NCBI GenBank assembly: GCA_034932685.1
Contig: JAYFOM010000003.1
Span: forward strand, 1-41,142
Reading direction: 5' to 3'
Length of the DNA: 41,142 bases
DNA from: JAQUCI01 sp034932685
GTDB lineage: Bacteria > Bacillota_I > Bacilli_A > Erysipelotrichales > Erysipelotrichaceae
In this document: positions 8,863 to 16,185 of the stretch, one piece after another
Layout of the letters: each line of letters begins with the position of its first letter
How positions within the stretch are numbered: the stretch's first letter is position 1
The notes under the pieces: generated by a model
Seen by the model: only the letters and a program-made list of their open reading frames with translations
What the model was told of the DNA's origin: nothing
Database searches by the model: none
Made by a program: the position numbers and the translations under genes

Positions 8863-8889
8863 GCGAGCTAACGCTCGCTTATTGTTTTT
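8857..8889 (+). terminator. Strong terminator shared by the convergent ABC and protease genes
   Basis: A perfect 12-bp stem, CAATAAGCGAGC with GCTCGCTTATTG around a TAAC loop, is followed by TTTTTA on the plus strand. The stop codon of the ABC gene (8860-8862) lies in the left arm. The last codons of the minus-strand protease (ISER-stop) are encoded in the right arm and loop. Confidence 0.9.
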
Positions 8890-9488
8890 AGAAAATTAAT
8901 TCTTTTGTGTTTAATTATATCCCAACTTATCACCATTAAAAAAGATAAGAAGTAGCCAAACAAGAAGTTCCATGTGTCGCTTTTACTTAGTAAGTTGTAC
9001 ATAAAGTGAAATAGTGATGATAGTCCTATCAAATAAACCAGTTTGATATTCGATTTACTTATTTTATCAATAAAATAATATGATACTACCATCATCGATG
9101 AATGAGAAAAAAAGAAGATGTTTGTGAAAATAGGACTATGAGCATATACATTTACATTAAGAAATCGCTCAATGATTGTAAAAACGAGACCACACAAAAC
9201 AAGTTTACTCATAGTCTTATTATTCTTGAAACAATAAATAAATACTAACCATTTTGAAACTTCTTCTGATAGGGCATATACCGCAATAAATATTGGCTTC
9301 ATCGTTTGTCCTGTATCTATATTTAAGGACAGCAAAATCATGGTAAAGATTAAAATTACAAATATTGACAAAGCAGTGTAAACAAAAACCAATCCAATGT
9401 CTTTTTTATTAATCCGCTCTGTTTTTAACATGTAGTATATTACTAGTATTGGTACTATAGTACTGATAAAGCCGTTTATTAAAATCAT
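8868..9488 (-). CDS. PrsW/CPBP-like intramembrane metalloprotease
   Basis: A 206-residue, very hydrophobic protein with about seven or eight membrane helices. Several polar motifs within membrane segments match the PrsW family: SEEVSKW (EExxK), FTIIE (FxxxE), FFFSHSSMM (first His) and SLFHFMYN (second His). In this family they form a zinc site that cleaves substrates inside the membrane. PrsW of Bacillus subtilis cleaves the anti-sigma factor RsiW. The gene starts 9 bases after the stop of the exported Cys protein with no clear Shine-Dalgarno, so translational coupling is likely. The neighbour is the obvious candidate substrate or partner. That link is inference. Confidence 0.72.
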   Translation of the reverse strand: MILINGFISTIVPILVIYYMLKTERINKKDIGLVFVYTALSIFVILIFTMILLSLNIDTGQTMKPIFIAVYALSEEVSKWLVFIYCFKNNKTMSKLVLCGLVFTIIERFLNVNVYAHSPIFTNIFFFSHSSMMVVSYYFIDKISKSNIKLVYLIGLSSLFHFMYNLLSKSDTWNFLFGYFLSFLMVISWDIIKHKRINFLKTISER

Positions 9489-9497
9489 GTATTAGTG

Positions 9498-9923
9498 TTA
9501 GCTTTGAATAATGATTTTGCAGAATGGATTCGCTGGAAATTCGAAAGACCAACATCCATTGTCAACTACATAAGTATATGTGTGAGCGGGTACATAGCCA
9601 AATAAATCCCTTAATAAATCAGCTACTATTTTAGCGATTTCATCTAAACCAAATAGTTCTTCTACAACAGAATAAACGAAACCCGATACAAAAACAGTTA
9701 TGAAAACTGAAATAAGTCCTTTCTGTGTTGATGAATATTCATATCCTAAATCATTTCCTATAATGTTTGATGGATTACTTTCTTTTACACTATCAAAAGA
9801 TGAAATCTTTGTTGATTCCATATTGTTTTGATGTTGATCTTGATATGCAAACACTTTGTTAAAAGGCAAAATACAAACTGATAGCAAAAACACTAAAGTT
9901 AGTTTACAAATTTTTCTTATCAT
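9498..9923 (-). CDS. Exported small protein with conserved C-terminal Cys motif, unknown function
   Basis: A 141-residue protein. Residues 1-26 form a signal peptide (basic start MIRKICK, hydrophobic core, FA before YQDQ). A polar Ser/Asn-rich stretch follows, then a hydrophobic or amphipathic segment near 69-90 and a C-terminal tail DNGCWSFEFPANPFCKIII with two cysteines 11 residues apart. I do not recognise the family. The tail is nearly repeated in the decayed copy at 4450-4740, so it is the conserved functional part. The start has AAGGAG five bases upstream. It is coupled to the PrsW-like protease gene. Possible roles are a processed signalling peptide, a bacteriocin-like peptide, or a membrane-anchored substrate of the protease. 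None is proven. Confidence 0.75.
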   Translation of the reverse strand: MIRKICKLTLVFLLSVCILPFNKVFAYQDQHQNNMESTKISSFDSVKESNPSNIIGNDLGYEYSSTQKGLISVFITVFVSGFVYSVVEELFGLDEIAKIVADLLRDLFGYVPAHTYTYVVDNGCWSFEFPANPFCKIIIQS

Positions 9924-9965
9924 TTTTCTCCTTTATAAATACATTTATTTCTGTTGATATCGTAA

Positions 9966-9994
9966 CATATACCACTATATATTACAAATATCAA
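9966..9994 (-). promoter_or_regulatory. Possible promoter of the exported-protein/protease unit
   Basis: TTGATA (9989-9994) and TATATG (9966-9971) are 17 bases apart, about 40 bases upstream of the start at 9923. The surrounding DNA is very AT-rich, so chance matches are likely. Confidence 0.4.
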
Positions 9995-10088
9995 TATTAA
10001 TGACGCTATTTATTATCTATTTTGATATTATTATATCTGTTTGTTTTTTTACATTAAAATATTAGTATGCACGATAATCAAATATATA

Positions 10089-10113
10089 TAAAAAAACGGT
10101 TTCCCGTTTTTTA
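10089..10113 (-). terminator. Rho-independent terminator after the ElaA-like gene
   Basis: AAACGG and CCGTTT arms around GAAA on the minus strand, followed by a T run, directly after the stop at 10117. Confidence 0.85.
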
Positions 10114-10116
10114 ATC

Positions 10117-10551
10117 TTATTCTTTCATCATCTCAATGTGGGCTATGCCATCTTCAAGATATTCATCTGATACTTGATAAAAACCAAAGCGTTCATAGAA
10201 GCCTTTTGCGTATAATTGTGCTCCTATTCTGATTGCGACAGGTCCAAACTTTTCATTTATAAGCTTGATTCCCTCATTCATGATCAAATTGCCATATCCC
10301 TTATCTCTTTTGGTAGTCAAGACTCTACCGACTGAGGCTTCTTTATAACTAACACCTGGCGCCAATACTCTTAAATAGGCAACTATTTCATGATTTTCTT
10401 TGATAAAGATATGATAAGCCTCAATGTCTTTATCATCTAGTTCAGGGTATGGACAGTTTTGCTCAACAACAAAAACATTTACTCTTGCTTTTAATATCGC
10501 ATATAACTCATATGGCGATAAATCTTTAAAATGTTTTATGTAAATATTCAT
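10117..10551 (-). CDS. elaA: GNAT family N-acetyltransferase, ElaA type
   Basis: A 144-residue protein matching the ElaA branch of GNAT acetyltransferases: N-terminal LSPYELYAILKARVNVFVVEQ, then CPYPELDDKD, the VGRVLT strand, the acetyl-CoA loop KGYGNLIM and the end YERFGFYQVSDEYLEDGIAH. These are the hallmark segments of ElaA. The physiological substrate is not known in the family. The gene is monocistronic with its own terminator, between the exported-protein unit and the antiporter gene. The start at 10551 is preceded by AGGAGAGTCA. Confidence 0.88.
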   Translation of the reverse strand: MNIYIKHFKDLSPYELYAILKARVNVFVVEQNCPYPELDDKDIEAYHIFIKENHEIVAYLRVLAPGVSYKEASVGRVLTTKRDKGYGNLIMNEGIKLINEKFGPVAIRIGAQLYAKGFYERFGFYQVSDEYLEDGIAHIEMMKE

Positions 10552-10607
10552 TGACTCTCCTATACTTTATAAAACTGTATGTCAAAATATGAAGTTTGTA
10601 AAGCAAA

Positions 10608-11801
10608 TTAGTCATATTTGGCTTTCTTCTTTACAAGTAAATATTTATAGGTTCTATCAATCCCAATCGCACCAAGTGGAGCTGTTATGATGATCGATAA
10701 TACCGCAATTGTTAAAATCAAGTTACCAGCATTCACGCCTGCCGCAAGGGGAATCGCTCCAATAGCTGCTTGAACGGTTGCTTTTGGTAAATAAGCAATA
10801 GCACAGAACAAGCGTTCTTTGAGGTTTAGTTTTGTTGTTGACAAACTTATATAAACGCCAATCATGCGCATTAACAGAGCTATTAATATCATTAGTAATG
10901 ATTTTAGTCCTGCATCATTTAGATAATTGATATCAACCGCAGCTCCAACCAAAACAAACAGAATGATTTCTGCAGCTACCCATATCTTCGCAAATTTACC
11001 AGTTAACCTCTTAGCTAAAACTGGATATTGATATAGCATCATACCCCCCATGAATATTACCGCTAAAAGTCCTGATAGTGGAATGATTGTTGTTATTAAA
11101 TGTTCAAAGCTTACAATGAGAAAAGCAATGCTTAGAATTATCAAAACTTTTATTGTATCTCTAATATGAATCTTCTTAAAGGCAACCACTAAGATAGCCC
11201 CAATGACCACACCAAATAATGCACCCGTAATAATTGATATCGGTATGTTTATTAGTTTTAACATGTTAAAACCATCACCTTGATACATACCGATAAAAGC
11301 AGTAAACAAGATAATCACATAAATATCATCAATTGATGCGCTTGCCATTACAAGTTGAGGAACTCTTTTATCTTGTCCATAGCCTTCTTCCATTAACTTT
11401 AACATTCTTGGTACCACAACGGCTGGTGATACTGCTGCTAACACTGATCCCATTATCAAGGCTTCTAGATAAGATACACCAAGTAATACTGGCGCTGAAA
11501 ATGTTATCGCTAGTATTTCAAGCGAAGCTGGAATAAAGCTCATTAACAATGCTGGTTTTCCTATTCTCTTTAAATCTTTGATATCAATCGATAAACCAAC
11601 ACGTAATAGAATAACAATCAAAGCTATTTCTCTTAAGTCACTTGATATTGCTAAAACTGAACCATCAATTAAATTGAGAACATAAGGACCAAGAAGAATC
11701 CCTGTTAATATCATCCCTAATAAACCAGGCAATTTTAATCGTGTTAAAATTCCACTAAACGCAAAACCAATTAATAAAACTAGTGCTAAACTTACTAACA
11801 T
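10608..11801 (-). CDS. Monovalent cation:proton antiporter (CPA family) under fluoride riboswitch control
   Basis: A 397-residue membrane protein with 11-12 predicted helices of the sodium/hydrogen exchanger fold. Features include GFAFSGILTRLKLPGLLGMILTG at the N-terminus, the unwound-helix region around SAVSPAVVVPRML and the ASIDDIYVI segment carrying the acidic pair used in cation exchange. No C-terminal TrkA/RCK regulatory domain follows. The start at 11801 has GAAAGAGG upstream. Its leader carries a fluoride riboswitch with an overlapping terminator, so the gene should be expressed when fluoride is high. A role in fluoride tolerance, by ion or pH homeostasis, is inferred from the leader. 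Confidence 0.85.
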   Translation of the reverse strand: MLVSLALVLLIGFAFSGILTRLKLPGLLGMILTGILLGPYVLNLIDGSVLAISSDLREIALIVILLRVGLSIDIKDLKRIGKPALLMSFIPASLEILAITFSAPVLLGVSYLEALIMGSVLAAVSPAVVVPRMLKLMEEGYGQDKRVPQLVMASASIDDIYVIILFTAFIGMYQGDGFNMLKLINIPISIITGALFGVVIGAILVVAFKKIHIRDTIKVLIILSIAFLIVSFEHLITTIIPLSGLLAVIFMGGMMLYQYPVLAKRLTGKFAKIWVAAEIILFVLVGAAVDINYLNDAGLKSLLMILIALLMRMIGVYISLSTTKLNLKERLFCAIAYLPKATVQAAIGAIPLAAGVNAGNLILTIAVLSIIITAPLGAIGIDRTYKYLLVKKKAKYD

Positions 11802-11814
11802 ATCAACCTCTTTC

Positions 11815-11908
11815 TAATAAAAAACTGATGCTCTATGAAAAATCATAGAAGTCATCAGCTTTCTGAGCGGTTTAAGCAATGCTTAGGGAGAACTTCATTC
11901 CCATCGTT
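11815..11908 (-). promoter_or_regulatory. Fluoride (crcB-type) riboswitch with intrinsic terminator
   Basis: On the minus strand the aptamer reads GGGA-ATG-AAG-TTC-TCCC (11886-11902), then AAACCGCTC and GCTGATGACTTCTATGA (11843-11859). These match the first hairpin, pseudoknot strand and 3' segment of known crcB motif RNAs. A terminator hairpin with arms CTGATG and CATCAG (outer arms 11825-11830 and 11853-11858), followed by a T run, uses the 3' part of the aptamer. Fluoride binding would therefore prevent termination before the antiporter gene at 11801. Confidence 0.9.
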
Positions 11909-11940
11909 TAGCCTATCATGAATCTGTTTTATTTTCAATC

Positions 11941-12357
11941 TTAATCAATCAAGATCTCTTTATCAATGATTCTTTGTTTTAGTTGTAGAATTTTGCCTTC
12001 AATAAGTGACATTGTCTTCAAGAATTCTGCATCTTCTTTACCAGTAGGATCATCAAGTCCCCAGTCTTCACGATGTTTATTAAAAACATATGGACACTCA
12101 ACATTGCACCCCATAGTGATTAATACATCAATCATTGGGATTTCAGCTAGTAGTTTACTACGCTGATCTTTTTCCATATCAATATCATATACTTGTTTCA
12201 TTAATCGAACTGCATCTTGATTGATCGCAGGTTTTGTCTCGGTCCCAGCAGAATAACTATCAAACACATCAGAAGCTAGTTTCTTACCAAGAGCTTCCGC
12301 TATTTGACTTCTACATGAATTGTGAACACACACAAAGGCGACTTTTGGTTTACTCAT
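11941..12357 (-). CDS. arsC: Arsenate reductase, thioredoxin-coupled (LMW phosphatase fold)
   Basis: Reduces arsenate to arsenite in the cytosol for export by the neighbouring Acr3. From the ATG at 12357 the active-site loop is C10-VHNS-C15-R16 (CX5R plus the extra Cys). The redox cysteines C84 and C88 lie in TMGCNVECPY, as in Staphylococcus and Bacillus ArsC. The WGLDDPTGK aspartate motif is present. Length is about 138 residues, as expected. The start at 12357 is preferred over the longer frame (12387) because it has AGGAGG upstream and gives the family N-terminus. It overlaps the acr3 stop by 8 bases (ATGAGTAA), so the two are translationally coupled. Last gene of the ars operon. Confidence 0.93.
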   Translation of the reverse strand: MSKPKVAFVCVHNSCRSQIAEALGKKLASDVFDSYSAGTETKPAINQDAVRLMKQVYDIDMEKDQRSKLLAEIPMIDVLITMGCNVECPYVFNKHREDWGLDDPTGKEDAEFLKTMSLIEGKILQLKQRIIDKEILID

Positions 12358-13414
12358 ATTCGAAATACCTCCTTGTTTTATTGGCAAATCTAACTAACAT
12401 TAACATTACTGGAACTTCAACTAAAACACCTACTATTGTAGCTAAAGCAACAGGGCTATCAGCGCCAAACAATGAAATAGCAACAGCTACTGCTAACTCA
12501 AAGAAGTTTGAAGCACCAATCATACCTGCTGGCGCTGCAACATTATGTGGTAGTTTAAGCATACGACTTATGCCATACGCTATCGCAAAGATCAGTAAAG
12601 TCTGAATAATTAACGGAACAGCGATCAATAGAATATGTAACGGATTATTTATAATTACTTGTCCTTGAAAAGCGAATATTATTATCAAGGTTAATAACAA
12701 TCCAATAACTGTCACGTTACTAAACTTACTTATGAATACCTTTTCAAAGTATTCAACTCCTTTATTTTTTATGATCAAATGACGCGTAATCACCCCACTG
12801 ATTAGTGGAATAACAACAAATAATACTACTGAAAGAATTAGTGTGTCCCATGGTATTTGAACTCCACCTATTCCCAATAACACCGCTACAATAGGCGAAA
12901 ACGCTACTAAAATAATCAGATCATTAGTCGCAACTTGAACAATGGTATATGAAGAATCACCATTGGTCATTTGACTCCAAACAAAGACCATAGCAGTACA
13001 GGGTGCAGCACCTAGTAAAACCGCCCCGGCAAGATAATAATTCGCTAAATCAGCACTGATCAACGATTTAAATATAACATTGAAAAACAACCAAGCGATC
13101 AAAAACATACTAAATGGTTTTATTAACCAATTGACAATCCATGTCACAAAAAGACCTTTGGGATTTTTGCGAATGTTTTTAATACTATTAAAATCAACTT
13201 TCAACATCATTGGATATATCATCATCCATATCAATACCGCAATTGGCATAGATACATTTGCGTATTCAAACTTCTTTAAAAAATCAGGTATTGCTGGTAA
13301 ATACAAACTAACTAATACCCCAGCACCCATACATAACAGTACCCATAGTGTAAGATACTTTTCAAAAAAACCTAATGCTTGTTTTTGTGATTTGACGTTT
13401 TTAACTTCTGACAT
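12350..13414 (-). CDS. acr3: Arsenite efflux permease Acr3
   Basis: A 354-residue membrane protein of the bile/arsenite/riboflavin transporter superfamily with ten predicted helices. It exports arsenite using the proton gradient. The conserved Cys of Acr3 proteins is in GAAPCTAMVFVW (C139), and the MIGASNFFELAVAVAISLFG segment is the characteristic late-helix motif. The N-terminus is cytosolic and polar. The start codon lies inside the end of the redox thiol protein gene (14-base overlap), and the stop overlaps arsC, so these genes are tightly coupled under the ArsR operator. Confidence 0.93.
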   Translation of the reverse strand: MSEVKNVKSQKQALGFFEKYLTLWVLLCMGAGVLVSLYLPAIPDFLKKFEYANVSMPIAVLIWMMIYPMMLKVDFNSIKNIRKNPKGLFVTWIVNWLIKPFSMFLIAWLFFNVIFKSLISADLANYYLAGAVLLGAAPCTAMVFVWSQMTNGDSSYTIVQVATNDLIILVAFSPIVAVLLGIGGVQIPWDTLILSVVLFVVIPLISGVITRHLIIKNKGVEYFEKVFISKFSNVTVIGLLLTLIIIFAFQGQVIINNPLHILLIAVPLIIQTLLIFAIAYGISRMLKLPHNVAAPAGMIGASNFFELAVAVAISLFGADSPVALATIVGVLVEVPVMLMLVRFANKTRRYFEYE

Positions 13415-13721
13415 TTTTCAATATTTTGATGACTTCATCTTTAGTCAAAACCTTCCCATATGAAACAACCTTATCATCTATTACCAAGGCTGGCGTTGAC
13501 ATGACGCCATAAGATGCTATTTCCACATATTCTCTAACATGTTCAATCTTTGTGTCCATGCTTAGCTCTTTTAATGCTTCAACGGTGTTTTTTTCAAGTT
13601 GGTTGCATTTTGCACATCCAGATCCAAGAACTTTGACTGAAGCCGATTGGCTCTTGTTGTCTTCTTCATTTGTTAAACCACAACATGGTTCATTGTTTGT
13701 TTTTTTATTAAATAGATTCAT
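13401..13721 (-). CDS. Small redox-active thioredoxin-fold protein with CxxC, arsenic operon
   Basis: A 106-residue protein of the thioredoxin-fold family often called TM0996/MTH895 or redox-active disulfide protein 2. The active site is C36-A-K-C39 (GSGCAKCNQ), followed by the cis-proline region VMSTPALVIDDKV. An additional C13-C14 pair (EPCCG) sits in the N-terminal extension and could bind metal or arsenite. It starts after GGAGG, 16 bases after the permease stop, and overlaps acr3. Such proteins are commonly next to ArsP-like permeases. A role in supplying electrons or handing over metalloids is inferred from context. Confidence 0.88.
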   Translation of the reverse strand: MNLFNKKTNNEPCCGLTNEEDNKSQSASVKVLGSGCAKCNQLEKNTVEALKELSMDTKIEHVREYVEIASYGVMSTPALVIDDKVVSYGKVLTKDEVIKILKNVRS

Positions 13722-13737
13722 TTCTGATCCTCCTTAA

Positions 13738-14751
13738 CTAAATAAATAGATATTGAAAAGCATTAAACATATAACCAATAAAGACAATACCAAACGTACA
13801 TATTGCGATAAATAACGCCAACAGCTTTGGTTTAACTGCTTTTCTTAACATTATCATTGATGGCAAACTCAAGGTTGTCACAGCCATCATAAATGCTAAG
13901 ATTGTGCCTAATTGAGCCCCTTTAGCAAGTAATGCTTGTGCGACTGGGATTGTACCAAAAATATCCGCATACATTGGTATACCAATTAAAGTTGCTAGGA
14001 TAACACCAAATGGATTGGTTGATCCTAAAATTGATTGCACCCAACTTTCAGGTATCCAATTGTGAATCCATGCCCCTATGCCTACACCAATCAAAATATA
14101 GGGGAAAACTTTCTTAAAAGTTGTTACCATTTGCTCTTTCGCATATGTTAACCTATCTTTTTTGGTAAGTGTTGGTTGTTGTAAATCAACACTTTGAGCC
14201 TTGAAGATAAATTCTTCAACATATCGTTCCATGTGTAGTTTTTCAATAATGAAACCACCAAGCATTGCCAATACTAAACCAACTATTACATAAACAATTG
14301 CGATAAAGGGTGAGAAAATACTTGTAAGTATCACCAAACTTCCCAAATCGACCATCGGCGATGAGATCAAAAAAGAGAAGGTAACACCAACTGGTAAACC
14401 AGCACTTGTAAAACCAATGAACAAAGGAATCGATGAACAAGAGCAAAAAGGAGTTATAGTACCCAATAACGCAGCCATCAAGTTTGCCTTCATCCCTTTA
14501 AAGCGACTTAGGATCTTCTTGCTACGCTCTGGTGGAAAATAACTTTGAATATATGATATAGCAAAGATCAAGGTACAAAGTAATATTGTTATCTTTATCA
14601 CATCATAAATGAAAAATTGTAAACTACCACCAAAGCGTGTATTTACATCAATATTTATCAATCTTAAAAAATTGGCAACAATCTTGTCGAGCCAAACCAT
14701 CTTTAATACTTCATTTTGTATAAAATCTAGAATCGTAGTTATGAATGTCAT
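13738..14751 (-). CDS. ArsP/YraQ-type permease (DUF318) in arsenic operon
   Basis: A 337-residue membrane protein with about eight to ten helices. The motif TPFCSCSSIP (C103 and C105) is the signature of the ArsP/DUF318 permeases, some of which export trivalent organoarsenicals. A cytosolic loop of charged residues (about 175-215) separates two membrane halves, and a second conserved segment, IPMYADIFGTIPVA, is also typical. It follows arsR by 48 bases and precedes the redox protein gene. Whether it carries methylated arsenicals or another metalloid cannot be decided from sequence. Confidence 0.88.
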   Translation of the reverse strand: MTFITTILDFIQNEVLKMVWLDKIVANFLRLINIDVNTRFGGSLQFFIYDVIKITILLCTLIFAISYIQSYFPPERSKKILSRFKGMKANLMAALLGTITPFCSCSSIPLFIGFTSAGLPVGVTFSFLISSPMVDLGSLVILTSIFSPFIAIVYVIVGLVLAMLGGFIIEKLHMERYVEEFIFKAQSVDLQQPTLTKKDRLTYAKEQMVTTFKKVFPYILIGVGIGAWIHNWIPESWVQSILGSTNPFGVILATLIGIPMYADIFGTIPVAQALLAKGAQLGTILAFMMAVTTLSLPSMIMLRKAVKPKLLALFIAICTFGIVFIGYMFNAFQYLFI

Positions 14752-14799
14752 GTTGTTCTTTCTAACTTCAAATATTTTTGAAATGATAACTAAAAAAAA

Positions 14800-15120
14800 T
14801 TAACTGCTAATTCGACATACTACTTGATCATCATTACTGTTGTTGACAATCAACAAATTTAATAGTTCTTTTGCGTAATTGATTCCTGTTTCACTTAAAC
14901 GATAATGAATCCATTTGCCTGTTTCTTTTTTTAATACAATACCTGATTCACATAAAATTCGCATATGATAAGAAAGAGCGGATTGGCTTACATTGATGTG
15001 CTCAGCAATAACACAAGCGCATTTTTCACCGTTTTGTAGTAACTCAATTATCTGCAATCTTTTATCATCGCATAAGGCTTTAAATACTTTTTGGTATGTT
15101 TTACGATCTATCATCATCAA
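14800..15120 (-). CDS. arsR: ArsR-family metalloregulatory repressor
   Basis: A 106-residue winged-helix repressor. The sensor pair C34 and C36 lies in EKCACVIAE, the alpha-3 site used by ArsR/CadC proteins for arsenite and related metals. The recognition helix is VSQSALSYHMRIL. It is the first gene of the operon arsR-permease-redox protein-acr3-arsC. Its start is preceded by GAGGAG and by a 24-bp palindrome that overlaps the transcription start, so it should repress its own operon until arsenite binds. Family and role are well supported. Confidence 0.93.
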   Translation of the reverse strand: MMMIDRKTYQKVFKALCDDKRLQIIELLQNGEKCACVIAEHINVSQSALSYHMRILCESGIVLKKETGKWIHYRLSETGINYAKELLNLLIVNNSNDDQVVCRISS

Positions 15121-15124
15121 CTCC

Positions 15125-15148
15125 TCACATCAAATTTATTTGATGTGA
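15125..15148. promoter_or_regulatory. ArsR operator palindrome
   Basis: Perfect inverted repeat with 11-base arms TCACATCAAAT and ATTTGATGTGA and a two-base centre. It begins right after the -10 box and ends at the arsR ribosome binding site. Binding here would block transcription. Confidence 0.88.
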
Positions 15149-15150
15149 TA

Positions 15151-15179
15151 ATAATAAGACAAAAAAACATTAATGTCAA
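15151..15179 (-). promoter_or_regulatory. ars operon promoter
   Basis: Consensus TTGACA (15174-15179) and TATTAT (15151-15156) with a 17-base spacer, directly upstream of the operator. Confidence 0.85.
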
Positions 15180-15182
15180 CTT

Positions 15183-15671
15183 TCAGGTTTTTAATATTTC
15201 GTTAACGCTATCTGTGATCGCTATTATCTCATTTTCAATCACACAACTTAATTTATCTACATCATTAAAATCTGGTTCAGTGACTATTGTTTTCACAATG
15301 ATCGAGTCAACTTTTGGTAACGGCTCTGATAAGCTATAACCCTTTAGTTTGCTATCTTTAAATTTATCAATATACATCTTCTGGATACGTTTATTGTTCG
15401 CACTCAACCATATTTCAAAGGTATTATTTTCGTGTAAGTAAACAATCGCTATCTTTAGTTGTTTCTTTCTTAGATTTGTTGGTGTAAGTGAGAAATACGT
15501 CATATCCATATACCCAGGATATAATGAACTAACATTATAATCTGGATATTTGCTACTTAATATACTTCTTATTTTGCTAATAACAGTAAAGATCGCCCGA
15601 TATGCTATTTGCATATCACCGCTTGCTAGCTCTTGCTGATATTTTTTGATAAGCTCATTTAGATTCTTCAT
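15183..15671 (-). CDS. DUF7000-like protein of unknown function
   Basis: About 162 residues, soluble. It begins MKNLNELIKKYQQELASGDMQ and contains the segment SSLYPGYMDMTYFSLTP, followed by LKIAIVYLHENNTFEIWLSANN. I recognise these as a conserved family in Bacillota annotated DUF7000. No catalytic motif is evident. The start at 15671 has GGAGG upstream and is preferred to 15692. It overlaps the end of the DUF3795 gene by 17 bases, so the two are probably co-translated. Function is unknown. Confidence 0.78.
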   Translation of the reverse strand: MKNLNELIKKYQQELASGDMQIAYRAIFTVISKIRSILSSKYPDYNVSSLYPGYMDMTYFSLTPTNLRKKQLKIAIVYLHENNTFEIWLSANNKRIQKMYIDKFKDSKLKGYSLSEPLPKVDSIIVKTIVTEPDFNDVDKLSCVIENEIIAITDSVNEILKT

Positions 15672-16119
15672 CTTTCCTCCTGCTTTTCTCAAGCAATTTA
15701 GATGATTTCATCTTATCGATATCACACTTTAAACACGCTTTAACATGACATGATACAACACCACCGCATTTTTCACATTGCCATTTCTTTTCTTGTTTGG
15801 CAAGAAAAGAGCTCATACCATAATCTTTGATATCGTTTAAATTATCTATCATGCTCATGTTATATTTTGTTTTGTAGCGATGATCCAATGCCTTTAAACG
15901 TTTGCATGGAAAATCATCACATTCAAAGCAGAATCTAACTAATCCTTTGGCAACTTTATTACAATGTTCTTTCATAAAAGTACAGTTTTTTCCACGATCA
16001 ACACAGCCAGGACAATATCGACGATGAAATCCGGCTTTATTTATATCATTGACCATCGCTTGGTAAGAAACGCATAAACTGCAATTCATACCACACATCG
16101 CAATCATGTTTTCATTCAT
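15655..16119 (-). CDS. DUF3795 cysteine-rich zinc-binding protein
   Basis: A 154-residue protein with the DUF3795 layout: CGMNCSLC at the N-terminus, YCPGC, C.F, FCFECDDFPCKRL, then a C-terminal extra zinc ribbon with CEKCGG and CLKCD. About fourteen cysteines suggest at least two or three bound zinc ions. Members are frequent in anaerobic Bacillota, and their biochemical role is unknown. A second DUF3795 gene lies at 18722-19282. Overlap with the next gene indicates an operon. Confidence 0.85.
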   Translation of the reverse strand: MNENMIAMCGMNCSLCVSYQAMVNDINKAGFHRRYCPGCVDRGKNCTFMKEHCNKVAKGLVRFCFECDDFPCKRLKALDHRYKTKYNMSMIDNLNDIKDYGMSSFLAKQEKKWQCEKCGGVVSCHVKACLKCDIDKMKSSKLLEKSRRKDEESK

Positions 16120-16185
16120 AATTTATACTCTTGTTGTTTCTCGCTATAACTTTATTATAATCATATCATATCAAAGCACAATATC

